Origin: Rhodoluna limnophila
Lineage (GTDB): Bacteria; Actinomycetota; Actinomycetes; Actinomycetales; Microbacteriaceae
Assembly: GCA_945883505.1 (NCBI GenBank)
Contig: CAMCXL010000001.1
Coordinates: 185,368 to 249,367, forward strand
Reading direction: 5' to 3'
Length of the DNA stretch: 64,000 bases
The position numbers were made by a program, and so were the translations under genes. How positions within the stretch are numbered: position 1 is the stretch's first letter; the number at the start of each line of letters is the position of its first letter. Of this stretch, positions 28,396-37,387 are shown piece after piece. The notes under the pieces are model-generated. The model was given only the letters and a program-made list of their open reading frames with translations. It did no database searches and was not told the DNA's origin.

Positions 28396-29660
28396 TTCCC
28401 ACTCTCCAAATCCAGAAATCCCATTAGCTTTCTAATCGCCATCATTTGCTCGTAGTTGGTCAACAATGTGCCGCGCTTACCGTTTTGTTTTAGGAAGCTC
28501 ACGTACTCGGCCAACGCCTGCTTGCTATCTGGCGCGACCGAATCAACTGCAATCCCCGCATAGCTAAGTCTGGTCGCAAAGTGCCAGGCCCTTGAACCAG
28601 AAACTATTCGCACCTGTTTCCCGATTCGAGTCAGATCAATGTCAAAGATCCAAGATGGGTCTGGGGTGCCTTCGTCCATTGCAATCCAAATATTGGTTTC
28701 CGGATCATCCATGGCAACCAAAGTTGCCCTCATGCTGGATGGGTTCTTCATCATCAGAATCTGGATCTCAACACCTTGATACTTGGCGATCTCGCCCCGA
28801 CCGTAAACGGTCTGCTGGGTTGAGATAGCTGCGCTTGCAGACTCTAAATCAAAAGACTCCCCCAGGATTTGATCCGCCACTGCAAAGGCCAAAGCGGTGT
28901 CGATAGCGAAGTGCAGTCCCTTGCCAGGAAGCTGCACTGAAATTGGTTTGCCAGCTACTTCTAAAGTTGCAATTCCCTCGAGCTCGTCAGAAACCGTGAC
29001 GCTAATCGGAATCGAGTTGTCTGCCCTGTCCTTGCCGAAGCGAGGAGCAGCCAGGGCTCCCTCTGGCCACTTCGCTAGTGCCTTCTTGGAAACCTCAACT
29101 TGAGAAACATTTTGTCCAGTTAGTTCCAGGCCAATGTCAACTAGATTCGCGTCAGATCCATTCAAAACCACTGCCCTAGTTGCACTAGCTGCTGCCTGGC
29201 GAAGCATCTGATAGACCCGGTCTGGTTCGAAGAAGCGGTTTAGTTGATCGATTTGGAGGTTAGTTAACACAACGATGCTTGGTGCAATAAACGGAGCTAG
29301 CACCTCGCCGTATGCCTCATCAACTTCCAGAACAGCAACATCGGCATCCAGCTTTCCCAACAGCGAAGCTTGACCGATGACGGCCGAGCCGATCCCCTGA
29401 GGCATGTTTCCGCCGGATGGGTTGCTAAAAACCTTAAGTCCCTGCGAGGAAAGTGTCCCGGCTACCAAAGCTGTTGTTGTGCTTTTGCCGTTTGAGCCGG
29501 AAACGAAAATAACCCCGTGCTTTAGAGACCCGAGAGTTTTTTGAAGAAGTTTTGGCTCGATGATCATCGCTATTCGACCCGGGATAGCAGAGCCACCACC
29601 TCGCAGCCTGGCAATAGAGCGAATCACTTTACCGACTAGAACTGCAAGAAAGAGCCTCAC
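28392..29660 (-). CDS. murT: MurT-like Mur ligase without zinc ribbon
   Basis: 422 residues of the Mur ligase family. It has the ATP loop SGSNGKSTTT near residues 54-63, LEVDEAYGEVLAP where MurT has a DEAN motif, LTNLQIDQLNRFF for the usual TNLFRDQLDR, and a C-terminal DUF1727 domain with MKNPSSMRATL and PSWIFDIDL. Normal MurT phosphorylates the D-Glu alpha-carboxyl of lipid II so that ammonia from GatD can amidate it. Typical MurT also carries a four-cysteine zinc ribbon in the middle domain; this protein contains no cysteine at all. It is paired with a GatD that lacks catalytic residues, so another amine may be the acceptor. It starts six bases downstream of the sigA stop. Confidence 0.85.
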   Translation of the reverse strand: MRLFLAVLVGKVIRSIARLRGGGSAIPGRIAMIIEPKLLQKTLGSLKHGVIFVSGSNGKSTTTALVAGTLSSQGLKVFSNPSGGNMPQGIGSAVIGQASLLGKLDADVAVLEVDEAYGEVLAPFIAPSIVVLTNLQIDQLNRFFEPDRVYQMLRQAAASATRAVVLNGSDANLVDIGLELTGQNVSQVEVSKKALAKWPEGALAAPRFGKDRADNSIPISVTVSDELEGIATLEVAGKPISVQLPGKGLHFAIDTALAFAVADQILGESFDLESASAAISTQQTVYGRGEIAKYQGVEIQILMMKNPSSMRATLVAMDDPETNIWIAMDEGTPDPSWIFDIDLTRIGKQVRIVSGSRAWHFATRLSYAGIAVDSVAPDSKQALAEYVSFLKQNGKRGTLLTNYEQMMAIRKLMGFLDLESGK

Positions 29661-29666
29661 GGTTAG

Positions 29667-31121
29667 CTACTGGTCTAGGTAGTCACGCAGCATTTGAGAC
29701 CTTGACGGGTGCCTTAGCTTCGACATGGTCTTGGACTCAATCTGCCTGATGCGCTCTCTAGTGACCCCGAACTCTTCACCAATTTGATCTAGGGTCTTTT
29801 GGACTCCGTCTCCCAAACCAAAACGTGACTTGATCACACCGGCTTCTCTTGGGTGCAGAGACTGCAGAATTCTTTCAAGCTCACGCTGCAGCATGGTGAA
29901 GCCGACAGCATCTGCAGGAACTACCGCTTCGGTGTCTTCAATCAGGTCACCGAACTCGCTGTCGCCATCTTCACCAAGCGGTGTGGAAAGCGAAATTGGC
30001 TCGCGTCCGTACTTTTGAACCTCTACTACCTTCTCAGGAGTCATATCCAACTCTCGGGCTAGTTCTTCTGGGGTTGGCTCACGTCCCAGATCTTGAAGCA
30101 GTTGGCGCTGAACACGAGCAAGTTTGTTGATAACTTCAACCATGTGTACTGGAATACGAATAGTTCTGGCCTGGTCCGCCATGGCTCTGGTGATGGCCTG
30201 ACGAATCCACCAGGTCGCGTAAGTCGAGAACTTATATCCCTTGGTGTAATCAAACTTTTCAACTGCGCGGATAAGGCCTAGGTTTCCTTCTTGAATCAAA
30301 TCCAAAAACTGCATGCCACGACCGGTGTAGCGCTTCGCGAGAGAAACAACCAGACGCAGGTTTGCTTCCAAAAGATGGCTCTTGGCCTTCTGTCCGTCTT
30401 TAACAACCCAGCGAAGGTCTCGCTCCATGTCTTTAGCAAGTTTTCTCTTGCCGGCAAGTTTCTCCTCGGCGAATAATCCCGCTTCGATTCGTTTAGCAAG
30501 CTCAACTTCGAGTTCAGCATTCAGAAGCGCAACTTTACCGATCTGCTTCAGATAATCCTTGACAGGGTCCGCGGTGGCGCCGGTGATGGTCGATGTCTGA
30601 GCCGGGATGTCGTCTTCTTCGTTGTTTGATAAAACGAATCCGCCGCCTGGAACGATTACTTCTTCGACTTCTTCTACTGGAGTCTCAATCTCAACAGCGG
30701 TAATGTCTACTGCTTCCGCGACGTCAGCAACGATGTCCTCGACCGACTCTAGATCTTCATCGTCTAATTCTTCATCGTCGTCCAATAGACCCTTGGCTAA
30801 GGACTTAAGTGCTTTACCCTTGGGTTCTTTCTTAGAAACTTTTGCGGCTGGTCCAGTTGAGCCTTTTTTTGCTTTGCTGTTTTTAGAAGCCGCGCTTGTC
30901 TTTACCGTTTTAGCTGCTGGCTTTGACTTTGACAGCTTCGCTGCCGGCTTGGAAGCTTTAGCCGCTGACTTTGGTTTGGCGGCGGTTTTGGAAGCTGGCT
31001 TTACAGTTTTCACGGATTTTGCGGAAGCTTCTTTTTTGACAACTGCTGTTTTGGACTTAGACGCGCTCTTGGCACCCGCGTCGCGGGTAGCTTTCTTTGG
31101 AGCTGCGGGGGCTTTTGCCAC
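29667..31121 (-). CDS. sigA: Primary RNA polymerase sigma factor (RpoD/SigA)
   Basis: The housekeeping sigma factor. 484 residues from the chosen start. The first 110 or so residues are Lys/Ala-rich low-complexity sequence, then an acidic stretch, then sigma region 1.2 ([21 protein letters not shown]), region 2 ([21 protein letters not shown] and [13 protein letters not shown], which contacts the -10 element), region 3, and region 4 with the [10 protein letters not shown] helix-turn-helix. The GTG at 31121 has AGAGGA five bases upstream; longer in-frame starts (ATG 31154, TTG 31172) lack such a site and fall in a hairpin-bearing leader. murT and gatD follow closely. Confidence 0.96.
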   Translation of the reverse strand: MAKAPAAPKKATRDAGAKSASKSKTAVVKKEASAKSVKTVKPASKTAAKPKSAAKASKPAAKLSKSKPAAKTVKTSAASKNSKAKKGSTGPAAKVSKKEPKGKALKSLAKGLLDDDEELDDEDLESVEDIVADVAEAVDITAVEIETPVEEVEEVIVPGGGFVLSNNEEDDIPAQTSTITGATADPVKDYLKQIGKVALLNAELEVELAKRIEAGLFAEEKLAGKRKLAKDMERDLRWVVKDGQKAKSHLLEANLRLVVSLAKRYTGRGMQFLDLIQEGNLGLIRAVEKFDYTKGYKFSTYATWWIRQAITRAMADQARTIRIPVHMVEVINKLARVQRQLLQDLGREPTPEELARELDMTPEKVVEVQKYGREPISLSTPLGEDGDSEFGDLIEDTEAVVPADAVGFTMLQRELERILQSLHPREAGVIKSRFGLGDGVQKTLDQIGEEFGVTRERIRQIESKTMSKLRHPSRSQMLRDYLDQ

Positions 31122-31158
31122 TTGGTCCTCTCGCCGGAAGGCTTTTCCAGGCATTACT

Positions 31159-31200
31159 AAGACCCATGTCAAGTCGGATAAATCCGTCTGACTGGGTCTT
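31159..31200 (-). promoter_or_regulatory. Hairpin in the sigA leader
   Basis: AAGACCCA at 31159-31166 and TGGGTCTT at 31193-31200 are exact inverted arms, and the inner part continues to an inner CGGA-TAAA-TCCG stem. A CATAAT element read on the minus strand (31206-31211) would start sigA transcription at about base 31200, so this stem-loop would form the very 5' end of the sigA mRNA. On the plus strand the same hairpin is followed by TTTTCTTATTAT and looks like a terminator, though no plus-strand gene precedes it. Confidence 0.5.
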
Positions 31201-31296
31201 TTCTTATTATGGCACGGTTTCTAGCCAGGGCTTGACTTGCTAGATTGCGCGCCTTACAAGGACTCAACAATGCGGTAGCCAGTTCTATTCCTCGCC

Positions 31297-31302
31297 TAGC
31301 CT
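31297..31302 (+). promoter_or_regulatory. -10 element of leaderless SDR gene promoter
   Basis: TAGCCT, six bases before the ATG at 31309; no Shine-Dalgarno is present. Confidence 0.6.
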
Positions 31303-31308
31303 TACACC

Positions 31309-32148
31309 ATGCCATTAGCGATCATCACCGGGGGCAACATTGGACTCGGACTTGAAACTGCCCGGGGACTTGTTCGAAAGGGCTTCGAGGTTGTCATCAC
31401 AAGCCGCGACGAGCTAAGAGCTAGAAACGCTATCGGCTGGCTTTCGACTGAATTTCCCGAGGCCAAGATTTCGAGCCTCGCTTTGGATCTGTCCAAGGCC
31501 GAAAGCGTCGATGTTTTTGCTGAGAATTTCGCCTCCCGATTTGGAAGCTGGGATGTGCTGGTTAATAACGCAGGTGCAAAAGTCTTATCGAACTATTCAG
31601 AAACCGACTCTGGTATTGAATACCACTTCGGGGTTAATGCTGTTGGCCACTTTGCTCTTACCGCTGACCTGTTTAAGTACCGAGCCAAAAGCTCGCGGGT
31701 TGTTTCGGTTTCATCAATTGTTGCAAGATTTGCTCCCCAAACTTTGGGACCGTTTGGGTCTGCTGGCTCTTATTCACCGGGGGCAAGCTACGCAGCGAGC
31801 AAGCTATCGAACCTGCTCTTTGCATTAGAACTTCAAAACCGTTTTGGTTCGGAGGATTTCAGCTCAGTTGCTGCGCATCCAGGTTTTGCTAAGGCAGAAC
31901 CTTATGGGCCTAAGAGCACCAGGTTCTTCGAGTCGTTTCTTGCTCAGTCTGCTAAGCAAGGTGCACTTCCAATTATTGAAGCCGCGACTATTCCTGCCAA
32001 CCAAGGTGGAAGCTATCTGGTACCAAGGACTCTCGAACTATGGGGAGCGCCTAAGCGAGCAAAACTTTTTGAGGCTTGCAATTTTGATAATCAAACGCTG
32101 AACTGGAAGCTACTTGAGAAACTTTCAGGGCGAAAACTAGTTCTCTGA
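31309..32148 (+). CDS. Short-chain dehydrogenase/reductase (retinol-dehydrogenase-like)
   Basis: 279 residues of the SDR family. The NAD(P)-binding TGGNIGLGLETARGL is at the N-terminus, followed by VLVNNAGAKV, the catalytic Ser in VVSVSSIVA and the YAASK pair (Tyr, Lys). The TSRD after the second strand suggests NADP preference. The closest general type is the retinol dehydrogenase/WW-domain-oxidoreductase-like group; the substrate cannot be read. It stands alone with a leaderless promoter, and its last 12 bases overlap the PAC2 gene on the other strand. Confidence 0.88.
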   Translation: MPLAIITGGNIGLGLETARGLVRKGFEVVITSRDELRARNAIGWLSTEFPEAKISSLALDLSKAESVDVFAENFASRFGSWDVLVNNAGAKVLSNYSETDSGIEYHFGVNAVGHFALTADLFKYRAKSSRVVSVSSIVARFAPQTLGPFGSAGSYSPGASYAASKLSNLLFALELQNRFGSEDFSSVAAHPGFAKAEPYGPKSTRFFESFLAQSAKQGALPIIEAATIPANQGGSYLVPRTLELWGAPKRAKLFEACNFDNQTLNWKLLEKLSGRKLVL

Positions 32149-33057
32149 TTCTTCTGGGTTATTGCGGTGCCTAGAAGCCAAATAGCTTTCTAGCTCGGCG
32201 GCAATCTCTTCGGCGCTAGGAAGTTTGACAACAGGCTTTCGTATCGGTGCGCGAGAAGGCCCGGTCACCTCATTTTGATAGCCCTGCTCCAGGGTGGTGA
32301 TCATTTTCTGAAGTTCGGCATTGTCGGCAATCTGTTCGGAAAGCTTTGACAAAAACTCCCGGCCGTCATCGCGAAGATCATCAGATGGAAATACCAGCCC
32401 GGTCGACGATGAAACTAACTCAAAAGCTGTGACCGCTGCTTGTGGGAAGTCGTTGTCCGCCAAGTAGTGCGGGCAAAGAAGAACGTATCCAACTATTGGC
32501 ATGCCAGTTTTTGTCACTTTATATTCCAGAAGGTGAAGAACGTTTCCTGGAACTTGGGTCTGTGGCTTCCACTCGGAAAGTTCATTCACTATGTCTTTTC
32601 GGTTTCCAGAAACCGTCACGCCAATTTCTCTGGTGTGTGGGATTGGGAATGGAATCGCGTGCAGCCAAGTGACATCCTTTACAGCCAGGCGCTTGATGAG
32701 TCGAATCACGGCATCCGTGAAAGCTTCCCATCGGAAATCAGGCTCGTAGCCGTGCAGGAATAAAAACGGTTGATTGACTTCGTCGTGAACCAGATAAAGA
32801 CCCAAGCTCGCCGGCTCGTAGTCCTCGATGTGATCTTTTTCGAAGTACATGATTGGCCTTCTGGAGCGGTAGTCAAGAAGCTCGTCATTATTGAAAGTCA
32901 AGATCTGCGAAGTCGAGAGGTTGGCAAAAATGTTCTCCGAGAACTGACTGAGCACTCCCCCGGCGTCAGTGAATCCGGTGAGCCCGGCAATCAGGTGAAG
33001 CCCCTTGGGGACCTCAACCTGGTCAAACTCAAACTCATAAAGCGGCTCACTGGTCAT
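32137..33057 (-). CDS. PAC2-family protein
   Basis: 306 residues of the PAC2 family (named for the eukaryotic proteasome-assembly chaperone, which shares the fold). Seen: LIAGLTGFTDAGGVLSQF near the N-terminus, DVTWLHAIPFPIPHTREI and the GYVLLCPHYLADNDFPQAAV region, then a helical C-terminal tail. Actinobacterial genomes carry these genes, but no biochemical role is established. A TAGACT element six bases before the ATG suggests a leaderless mRNA. Divergent from pepA with only 39 bases between start codons. Confidence 0.88.
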   Translation of the reverse strand: MTSEPLYEFEFDQVEVPKGLHLIAGLTGFTDAGGVLSQFSENIFANLSTSQILTFNNDELLDYRSRRPIMYFEKDHIEDYEPASLGLYLVHDEVNQPFLFLHGYEPDFRWEAFTDAVIRLIKRLAVKDVTWLHAIPFPIPHTREIGVTVSGNRKDIVNELSEWKPQTQVPGNVLHLLEYKVTKTGMPIVGYVLLCPHYLADNDFPQAAVTAFELVSSSTGLVFPSDDLRDDGREFLSKLSEQIADNAELQKMITTLEQGYQNEVTGPSRAPIRKPVVKLPSAEEIAAELESYLASRHRNNPEESEN

Positions 33058-33063
33058 GCAACA

Positions 33064-33069
33064 AGTCTA
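33064..33069 (-). promoter_or_regulatory. -10 element of leaderless PAC2 gene promoter
   Basis: TAGACT read on the minus strand, six bases before the PAC2 ATG at 33057. It lies only 14 bases from the pepA -10 element on the other strand. Confidence 0.6.
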
Positions 33070-33083
33070 AGCACAAGCTGGAA

Positions 33084-33089
33084 TAGCAT
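33084..33089 (+). promoter_or_regulatory. -10 element of leaderless pepA promoter
   Basis: TAGCAT, exactly seven bases before the ATG at 33097. It supports this ATG over the one at 33088, which would lie inside the promoter element. Confidence 0.6.
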
Positions 33090-33096
33090 GGTGGCT

Positions 33097-34560
33097 ATGA
33101 CCAAGCTCAAAATCACCCTCACTCAGACCATCCCAGCCCACTCCCGTCTAACCGCCACGGTGGTCGGAGTTGAAGGCTCAGCCAAGACGCCTAAGATTTC
33201 TAGCAATAACTTGGATGCCAAGCTGATGGCAGGCATCAATCTTTCCTCACTTGGCGTCTCCAATGAGATGGGTGTCATAAAAAAAGTTGCCGGACCGGGT
33301 TCGTCAGTTATTGCCCTGGTTGGATTGGGTTTGAAATCTGACCTCGATTCGATTCGAGGCGCTGTGGGAGCAGCCGCTAGAGAACTTGGCGCTCTGGAGC
33401 ACGTGGTCTTGGATGTGCCACTTGCTGGTAAGGCCCAACTGCAAGCAGCTCTAGAAGGATTCCAGCTTGGAAACTATGAATACTTGGCATACAAATCAAA
33501 AGCCGAAAAGCGAAAACTCTCAAAGTTGACAGTGATCACATCACTGAAGCTAAGCGCCAAGGAACTGGCAGAAATAGAGACCCTGACCGCTGCTGTTCAC
33601 CGAACCCGCGACATGGTCAATGCCCCTGCCAATGATCTCTACCCCGAGGTAATGGTTGCTTCCGCGAAGAAGCTTGCCAAAGGATTGCCCATCAAGATAC
33701 AGGTCTGGGAAGAAAAGGAACTTCTTGCTCAAGGCCTGGGCGGCATCTATGCGGTTGGTAAGGGCTCAAACCGGCCGCCTCGACTTGTGAAATTGGAATA
33801 CAAGCCGGTCCGCGCAAAGACTTCACTGGCCATGGTTGGTAAAGGCATAACCTTCGACACCGGAGGTCTTTCGCTAAAGCCAGCCGAATCCATGGTTGGA
33901 ATGAAGTACGACATGACCGGGGCTGCCTCTGTGCTGCAGGCATTAATCGCAATCGCGGAACTGAAACTTCCAATTAGAGCAACTGCATGGCTTTGCCTTG
34001 CAGAGAATATGCCCTCCGGTGGCGCAACAAGGCCAAACGATGTCATAAAGATTAGAAACGGTAAAACGGTAGAGGTGCTAAACACCGACGCCGAAGGAAG
34101 GCTCGTGTTAGCCGATGGCCTATCGATGGCTTGTGAGCAGAACCCCGACTACCTAGTTGATGTTGCCACTTTGACTGGAGCTGCCACAATCGCGCTGGGT
34201 AATAGGTACGCCGGATTAATGGGTGATGGAAAAGCCATAAAGAAGGTGCAGACCGCAGCCAGCCAAACTGGAGAGCTGGTCTGGCACATGCCGCTTCCGG
34301 AAGAGCTAAGGCCACTTCTAAACTCCGACATTGCCGACATAGCTAACGTGAAAATCGGCAATCGAGCTGGAGGAATGCTGATCGCGGGCCTATTTCTTCG
34401 AGAGTTCGTTGGCAGCGAATCAGGCAGCAAGCCTCATTGGGCACACCTCGATATTGCAGGGCCCGCAAATAACGATGCCTCCGCCTACGGTCACACCCCC
34501 AAGGGAGCAACCGGAGTGACCGTTCGTACTCTGGTTCAGCTGGCCAAAGACCTCTGCTAG
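33097..34560 (+). CDS. pepA: Leucyl aminopeptidase (M17 family)
   Basis: Cytosolic metallo-aminopeptidase that removes N-terminal residues from peptides during protein turnover. 487 residues, the usual length, with an N-terminal macro-like domain and a C-terminal catalytic domain. Metal and catalytic residues are visible in VGKGITFDTGGLSLKP (Lys, Asp), MKYDMTGAASV (Asp) and the M17 signature NTDAEGRL (Asp, Glu, Arg). The frame is open far upstream into the PAC2 gene, but the ATG at 33097 has a matching TAnnnT element; the ATG at 33088 is an alternative. Confidence 0.95.
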   Translation: MTKLKITLTQTIPAHSRLTATVVGVEGSAKTPKISSNNLDAKLMAGINLSSLGVSNEMGVIKKVAGPGSSVIALVGLGLKSDLDSIRGAVGAAARELGALEHVVLDVPLAGKAQLQAALEGFQLGNYEYLAYKSKAEKRKLSKLTVITSLKLSAKELAEIETLTAAVHRTRDMVNAPANDLYPEVMVASAKKLAKGLPIKIQVWEEKELLAQGLGGIYAVGKGSNRPPRLVKLEYKPVRAKTSLAMVGKGITFDTGGLSLKPAESMVGMKYDMTGAASVLQALIAIAELKLPIRATAWLCLAENMPSGGATRPNDVIKIRNGKTVEVLNTDAEGRLVLADGLSMACEQNPDYLVDVATLTGAATIALGNRYAGLMGDGKAIKKVQTAASQTGELVWHMPLPEELRPLLNSDIADIANVKIGNRAGGMLIAGLFLREFVGSESGSKPHWAHLDIAGPANNDASAYGHTPKGATGVTVRTLVQLAKDLC

Positions 34561-34617
34561 TAAGAGGTAGTAAACTCTTACCGTCCTTCAAATCCCCGCT
34601 CTAAGGAGAAAATTTCC

Positions 34618-35994
34618 GTGGCTGATCACTCATTTGACGTTGTAATTCTTGGCGGCGGAAGTGGTGGCTATGCAGCCGCACTTCGCTCGGCTCAGCTGGG
34701 AAAATCAGTTGCTCTTGTTGAGAAGGACAAGCTCGGCGGTACCTGCCTTCACCGCGGTTGTATTCCAACCAAGGCACTTCTTCACTCCGCTGAAATTGCC
34801 GACAACACACGCGAAGCGGAAAGTTTTGGCGTGAACGCCAGCTTCCACTCGATTGACATGCTAAAGGTCAATAGCTACCGGGACGGCATCATAGACAAGC
34901 TGTTCAAGGGACTAACCGGCTTGGTAAATTCCAAAAACATCACTGTGGTCGCCGGCGAGGGTCGGCTAACCGGACCCAAGACCGTGACCGTAAATGGCGA
35001 TAACTACACCGGAGCCAATGTTGTATTAGCGACTGGCTCATACTCAAAGAGCCTCCCAGGTCTAGAAATCATTGGCCGGGTAATCACCTCCGACCACGCC
35101 CTAAAACTTGAGTTCGTTCCAAAGAGTGTGATTGTGCTTGGCGGTGGAGTAATCGGAGTCGAGTTTGCATCGATCTGGCGCTCTTTCGGCTCTGAGGTCA
35201 CCATTATCGAAGGCCTGCCTCACTTGGTGCCCAACGAGGACGAGGTAATCTCTAAAGCCCTCGAGCGCGCTTACCGTAAGCGCGGCATTGACTTCAAACT
35301 TGGGGTTCGCTTCAGCGGAGTTGAACAAACCGAGACTTCAGTGACTGCAGTTTTGGAAGATGGCACCCGCGTTGAAGCTGAGCTAATGCTGGTTGCAGTT
35401 GGCCGCGGACCAAATACAGCAGGTTTTGGCTACGAAGAACAAGGCCTGCAAATGGATCGTGGTTGGGTTCTAACCAATGAACGCCTAAATACTAACCTGC
35501 CAGGCGTCTATGCCGCAGGCGACATAGTGCCTGGTGTTCAGCTTGCTCACCGAGGTTTCCAGCAGGGTATCTTCATCGCCGAGGACATCGCGGGACTAAA
35601 CCCTGCGGCAATTGACGAAGATGGTATCCCAAAGGTCACCTACTGTGAGCCCGAGATTGCCTCAGTTGGATTATCCGAAGCTAAAGCAATAGAGAAGTTT
35701 GGTGCGGACAACGTTTCTACCTACGAGTACAACCTCGGAGGAAACGGAAAGTCCCAGATTCTTGGGACCGCTGGCTTTATCAAGCTAGTTAGACGAAACA
35801 ACGGCCCGGTCTTGGGTGTTCACATGATCGGTTCACGAGTTGGCGAGCAGATTGGTGAAGCCCAGCTGATTGTGAACTGGGAAGCATATCCTGAGGATGT
35901 TGCAAGCTTGATTCATGCCCACCCAACCATGAACGAAGCTATGGGAGAGGCTCACCTGGCTCTTGCTGGCAAGCCACTTCACGCCCACGCCTAG
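34618..35994 (+). CDS. lpdA: Dihydrolipoyl dehydrogenase (E3)
   Basis: Flavoprotein that re-oxidises the dihydrolipoyl groups of 2-oxo-acid dehydrogenase complexes and reduces NAD+. 458 residues. Seen: the FAD-binding VILGGGSGGYAAAL, the redox-active disulfide GGTCLHRGCIPTK, the NAD-binding VLGGGVIGVEFAS, and the C-terminal His-Glu pair in HAHPTMNEAMGEA. The start is GTG with TAAGGAG upstream. sucB follows after 34 bases, so E3 and E2 are made together and can serve both the pyruvate complex (aceE is at 56.6 kb) and the 2-oxoglutarate complex. Confidence 0.96.
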   Translation: MADHSFDVVILGGGSGGYAAALRSAQLGKSVALVEKDKLGGTCLHRGCIPTKALLHSAEIADNTREAESFGVNASFHSIDMLKVNSYRDGIIDKLFKGLTGLVNSKNITVVAGEGRLTGPKTVTVNGDNYTGANVVLATGSYSKSLPGLEIIGRVITSDHALKLEFVPKSVIVLGGGVIGVEFASIWRSFGSEVTIIEGLPHLVPNEDEVISKALERAYRKRGIDFKLGVRFSGVEQTETSVTAVLEDGTRVEAELMLVAVGRGPNTAGFGYEEQGLQMDRGWVLTNERLNTNLPGVYAAGDIVPGVQLAHRGFQQGIFIAEDIAGLNPAAIDEDGIPKVTYCEPEIASVGLSEAKAIEKFGADNVSTYEYNLGGNGKSQILGTAGFIKLVRRNNGPVLGVHMIGSRVGEQIGEAQLIVNWEAYPEDVASLIHAHPTMNEAMGEAHLALAGKPLHAHA

Positions 35995-36028
35995 ACTTTA
36001 GAAATAACAACAAGGAGTTACCGAAAAC

Positions 36029-37387
36029 ATGAGTGAATCAGTAGTGCTACCAGCCCTTGGTGAATCAGTAACCGAAGGCACGGTCACCCGGTGGCTGAAA
36101 AAAGTTGGCGACAGCGTCAACGTTGACGAGCCCCTGGTAGAAGTATCAACCGACAAGGTTGATACCGAGATTCCTTCACCGGTTGCCGGAGTAATCGAGC
36201 AAATCCTGGTTCAAGAAGACGAAACCGTTCAAGTTGGCGCAGTGCTTGTCATCATCGGTACCGGTTCAGGTTCAGGTTCAGCCGCTCCGCAAGCTCCTGC
36301 CGCCGAAGCTCCAGTTGCTGCTCCAGTTGCTGCCCCAGTAGCTCCTCCTGTTGTTGCACCGCCAGCTCCGGTTGCTGCTCCAGTTGCTCCTCCTGTTGTT
36401 GCACCGCCAGCTCCGGTTGCTGCGCCAGTAGTTGTTGCTCCCCCAGCTCCGGTTGCTGCACCTTTTGCACCAATGAGTTCATCAACTGATGCAGGTTATG
36501 TGACTCCGCTGGTTAGAAAGTTTGCTCAAGACTCCGGTGTTGACCTATCTCGTGTAGTTGGAACTGGAGTCGGCGGCAGAATCCGCAAGGAAGATGTTTT
36601 AGCTGCCACCTCAGCTTCGAGCTCGCAGGCAGCACCAGCGGCAGCCTATGTTCCAGCTCCGGTTAGCGCCCAGCGCGGAACCACCGAACCGATGTCAAGG
36701 CTTCGTAAGGTTTTGGCAGAACGCGCAGTTGCATCGATGGTTTCCTCAGCCCAGCTAACAACGGTTGTCGAAGTCGATGTGACCCGTATCGCTGAAATGC
36801 GTAAGTCTGTTCAGGCTAGATTCACTGCGGCCACCGGCACCAAGTTAAACTTCATGCCGTTTTTCTTTTTGGCAAGCGCTGAGGCACTTCGTTCCAACCC
36901 TAAGCTCAATGCCTCAATCGAAGGTGAGAACATCAACTACCACCCGAGCGAGAACATCAGCTTCGCAGTGGACACTGAACGCGGCTTACTTACCCCGGTG
37001 ATTCGTGATGCCGCCAGCTTGAACCTCGCACAGATTGCCCAGCAGATTGCGGATCTTGCTTCAAGAACCAGAGAGAACAAATTGAAGCCAGACGAGATGA
37101 TGGGTGGAACTTTCACCCTCACAAACACCGGAAGCCGTGGAGCTCTTTTTGACACCCCGGTTGTGTTCTTGCCCCAGGTTGCAATTCTTGGAACCGGAGT
37201 TGTTCAAAAGCGTCCGGTTGTAATTACCGGAGCTGATGGCCAAGAATCCATCGCGATTCGTTCGATGGTTTATCTAGCTCTTAGCTACGACCACAGACTC
37301 ATCGATGGTGCAGATGCATCGAGATACCTAGTTGAAGTAAAGGCACGTCTGGAAGACGCCAACTTCACCGCCAACCTAGGGATCTAG
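36029..37387 (+). CDS. sucB: Dihydrolipoamide acyltransferase (E2), single lipoyl domain
   Basis: Core of the 2-oxo-acid dehydrogenase complexes. 452 residues: one lipoyl domain (about 1-75, lipoyl lysine in STDKVDTEI), an Ala/Pro/Val linker of about 75 residues, a peripheral subunit-binding domain ([26 protein letters not shown]), and the catalytic domain ending with [16 protein letters not shown] (His, Asp). Relatives often have two or three lipoyl domains; here there is only one. In actinobacteria a single E2 commonly serves both pyruvate and 2-oxoglutarate dehydrogenase, which fits the aceE gene further along having no E2 of its own. lipB and lipA, which lipoylate it, lie just downstream. 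Confidence 0.93.
   Translation: MSESVVLPALGESVTEGTVTRWLKKVGDSVNVDEPLVEVSTDKVDTEIPSPVAGVIEQILVQEDETVQVGAVLVIIGTGSGSGSAAPQAPAAEAPVAAPVAAPVAPPVVAPPAPVAAPVAPPVVAPPAPVAAPVVVAPPAPVAAPFAPMSSSTDAGYVTPLVRKFAQDSGVDLSRVVGTGVGGRIRKEDVLAATSASSSQAAPAAAYVPAPVSAQRGTTEPMSRLRKVLAERAVASMVSSAQLTTVVEVDVTRIAEMRKSVQARFTAATGTKLNFMPFFFLASAEALRSNPKLNASIEGENINYHPSENISFAVDTERGLLTPVIRDAASLNLAQIAQQIADLASRTRENKLKPDEMMGGTFTLTNTGSRGALFDTPVVFLPQVAILGTGVVQKRPVVITGADGQESIAIRSMVYLALSYDHRLIDGADASRYLVEVKARLEDANFTANLGI
36341..36469 (+). repeat. 45-base tandem repeat in the sucB linker
   Basis: Two 45-base copies, at 36341-36385 and 36386-36430, differ at only two bases, and a diverged partial third copy follows. They encode a 15-residue unit [15 protein letters not shown] in the flexible linker of E2. 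The repeat unit is in frame, so copy-number changes would lengthen or shorten the swinging arm without breaking the protein. Confidence 0.85.

Noticed and set aside
31165..31172. TTG at 31172 as the sigA start
   Set aside because: It lies inside the leader hairpin without a ribosome site; the GTG at 31121 has AGAGGA at good spacing.
30607..31191. 194-residue plus-strand frame opposite the sigA N-terminus
   Set aside because: It is the shadow of the Lys/Ala-rich sigA N-terminal region; low complexity, no start signals and no family resemblance.
36341..36469. Possible CRISPR-like array
   Set aside because: The repeats are directly adjacent without spacers and lie in frame inside sucB.
36252..36485. 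Gln/Leu-rich minus-strand frame in the sucB linker
   Set aside because: A product of reading the tandem repeat in reverse; no biological signals.
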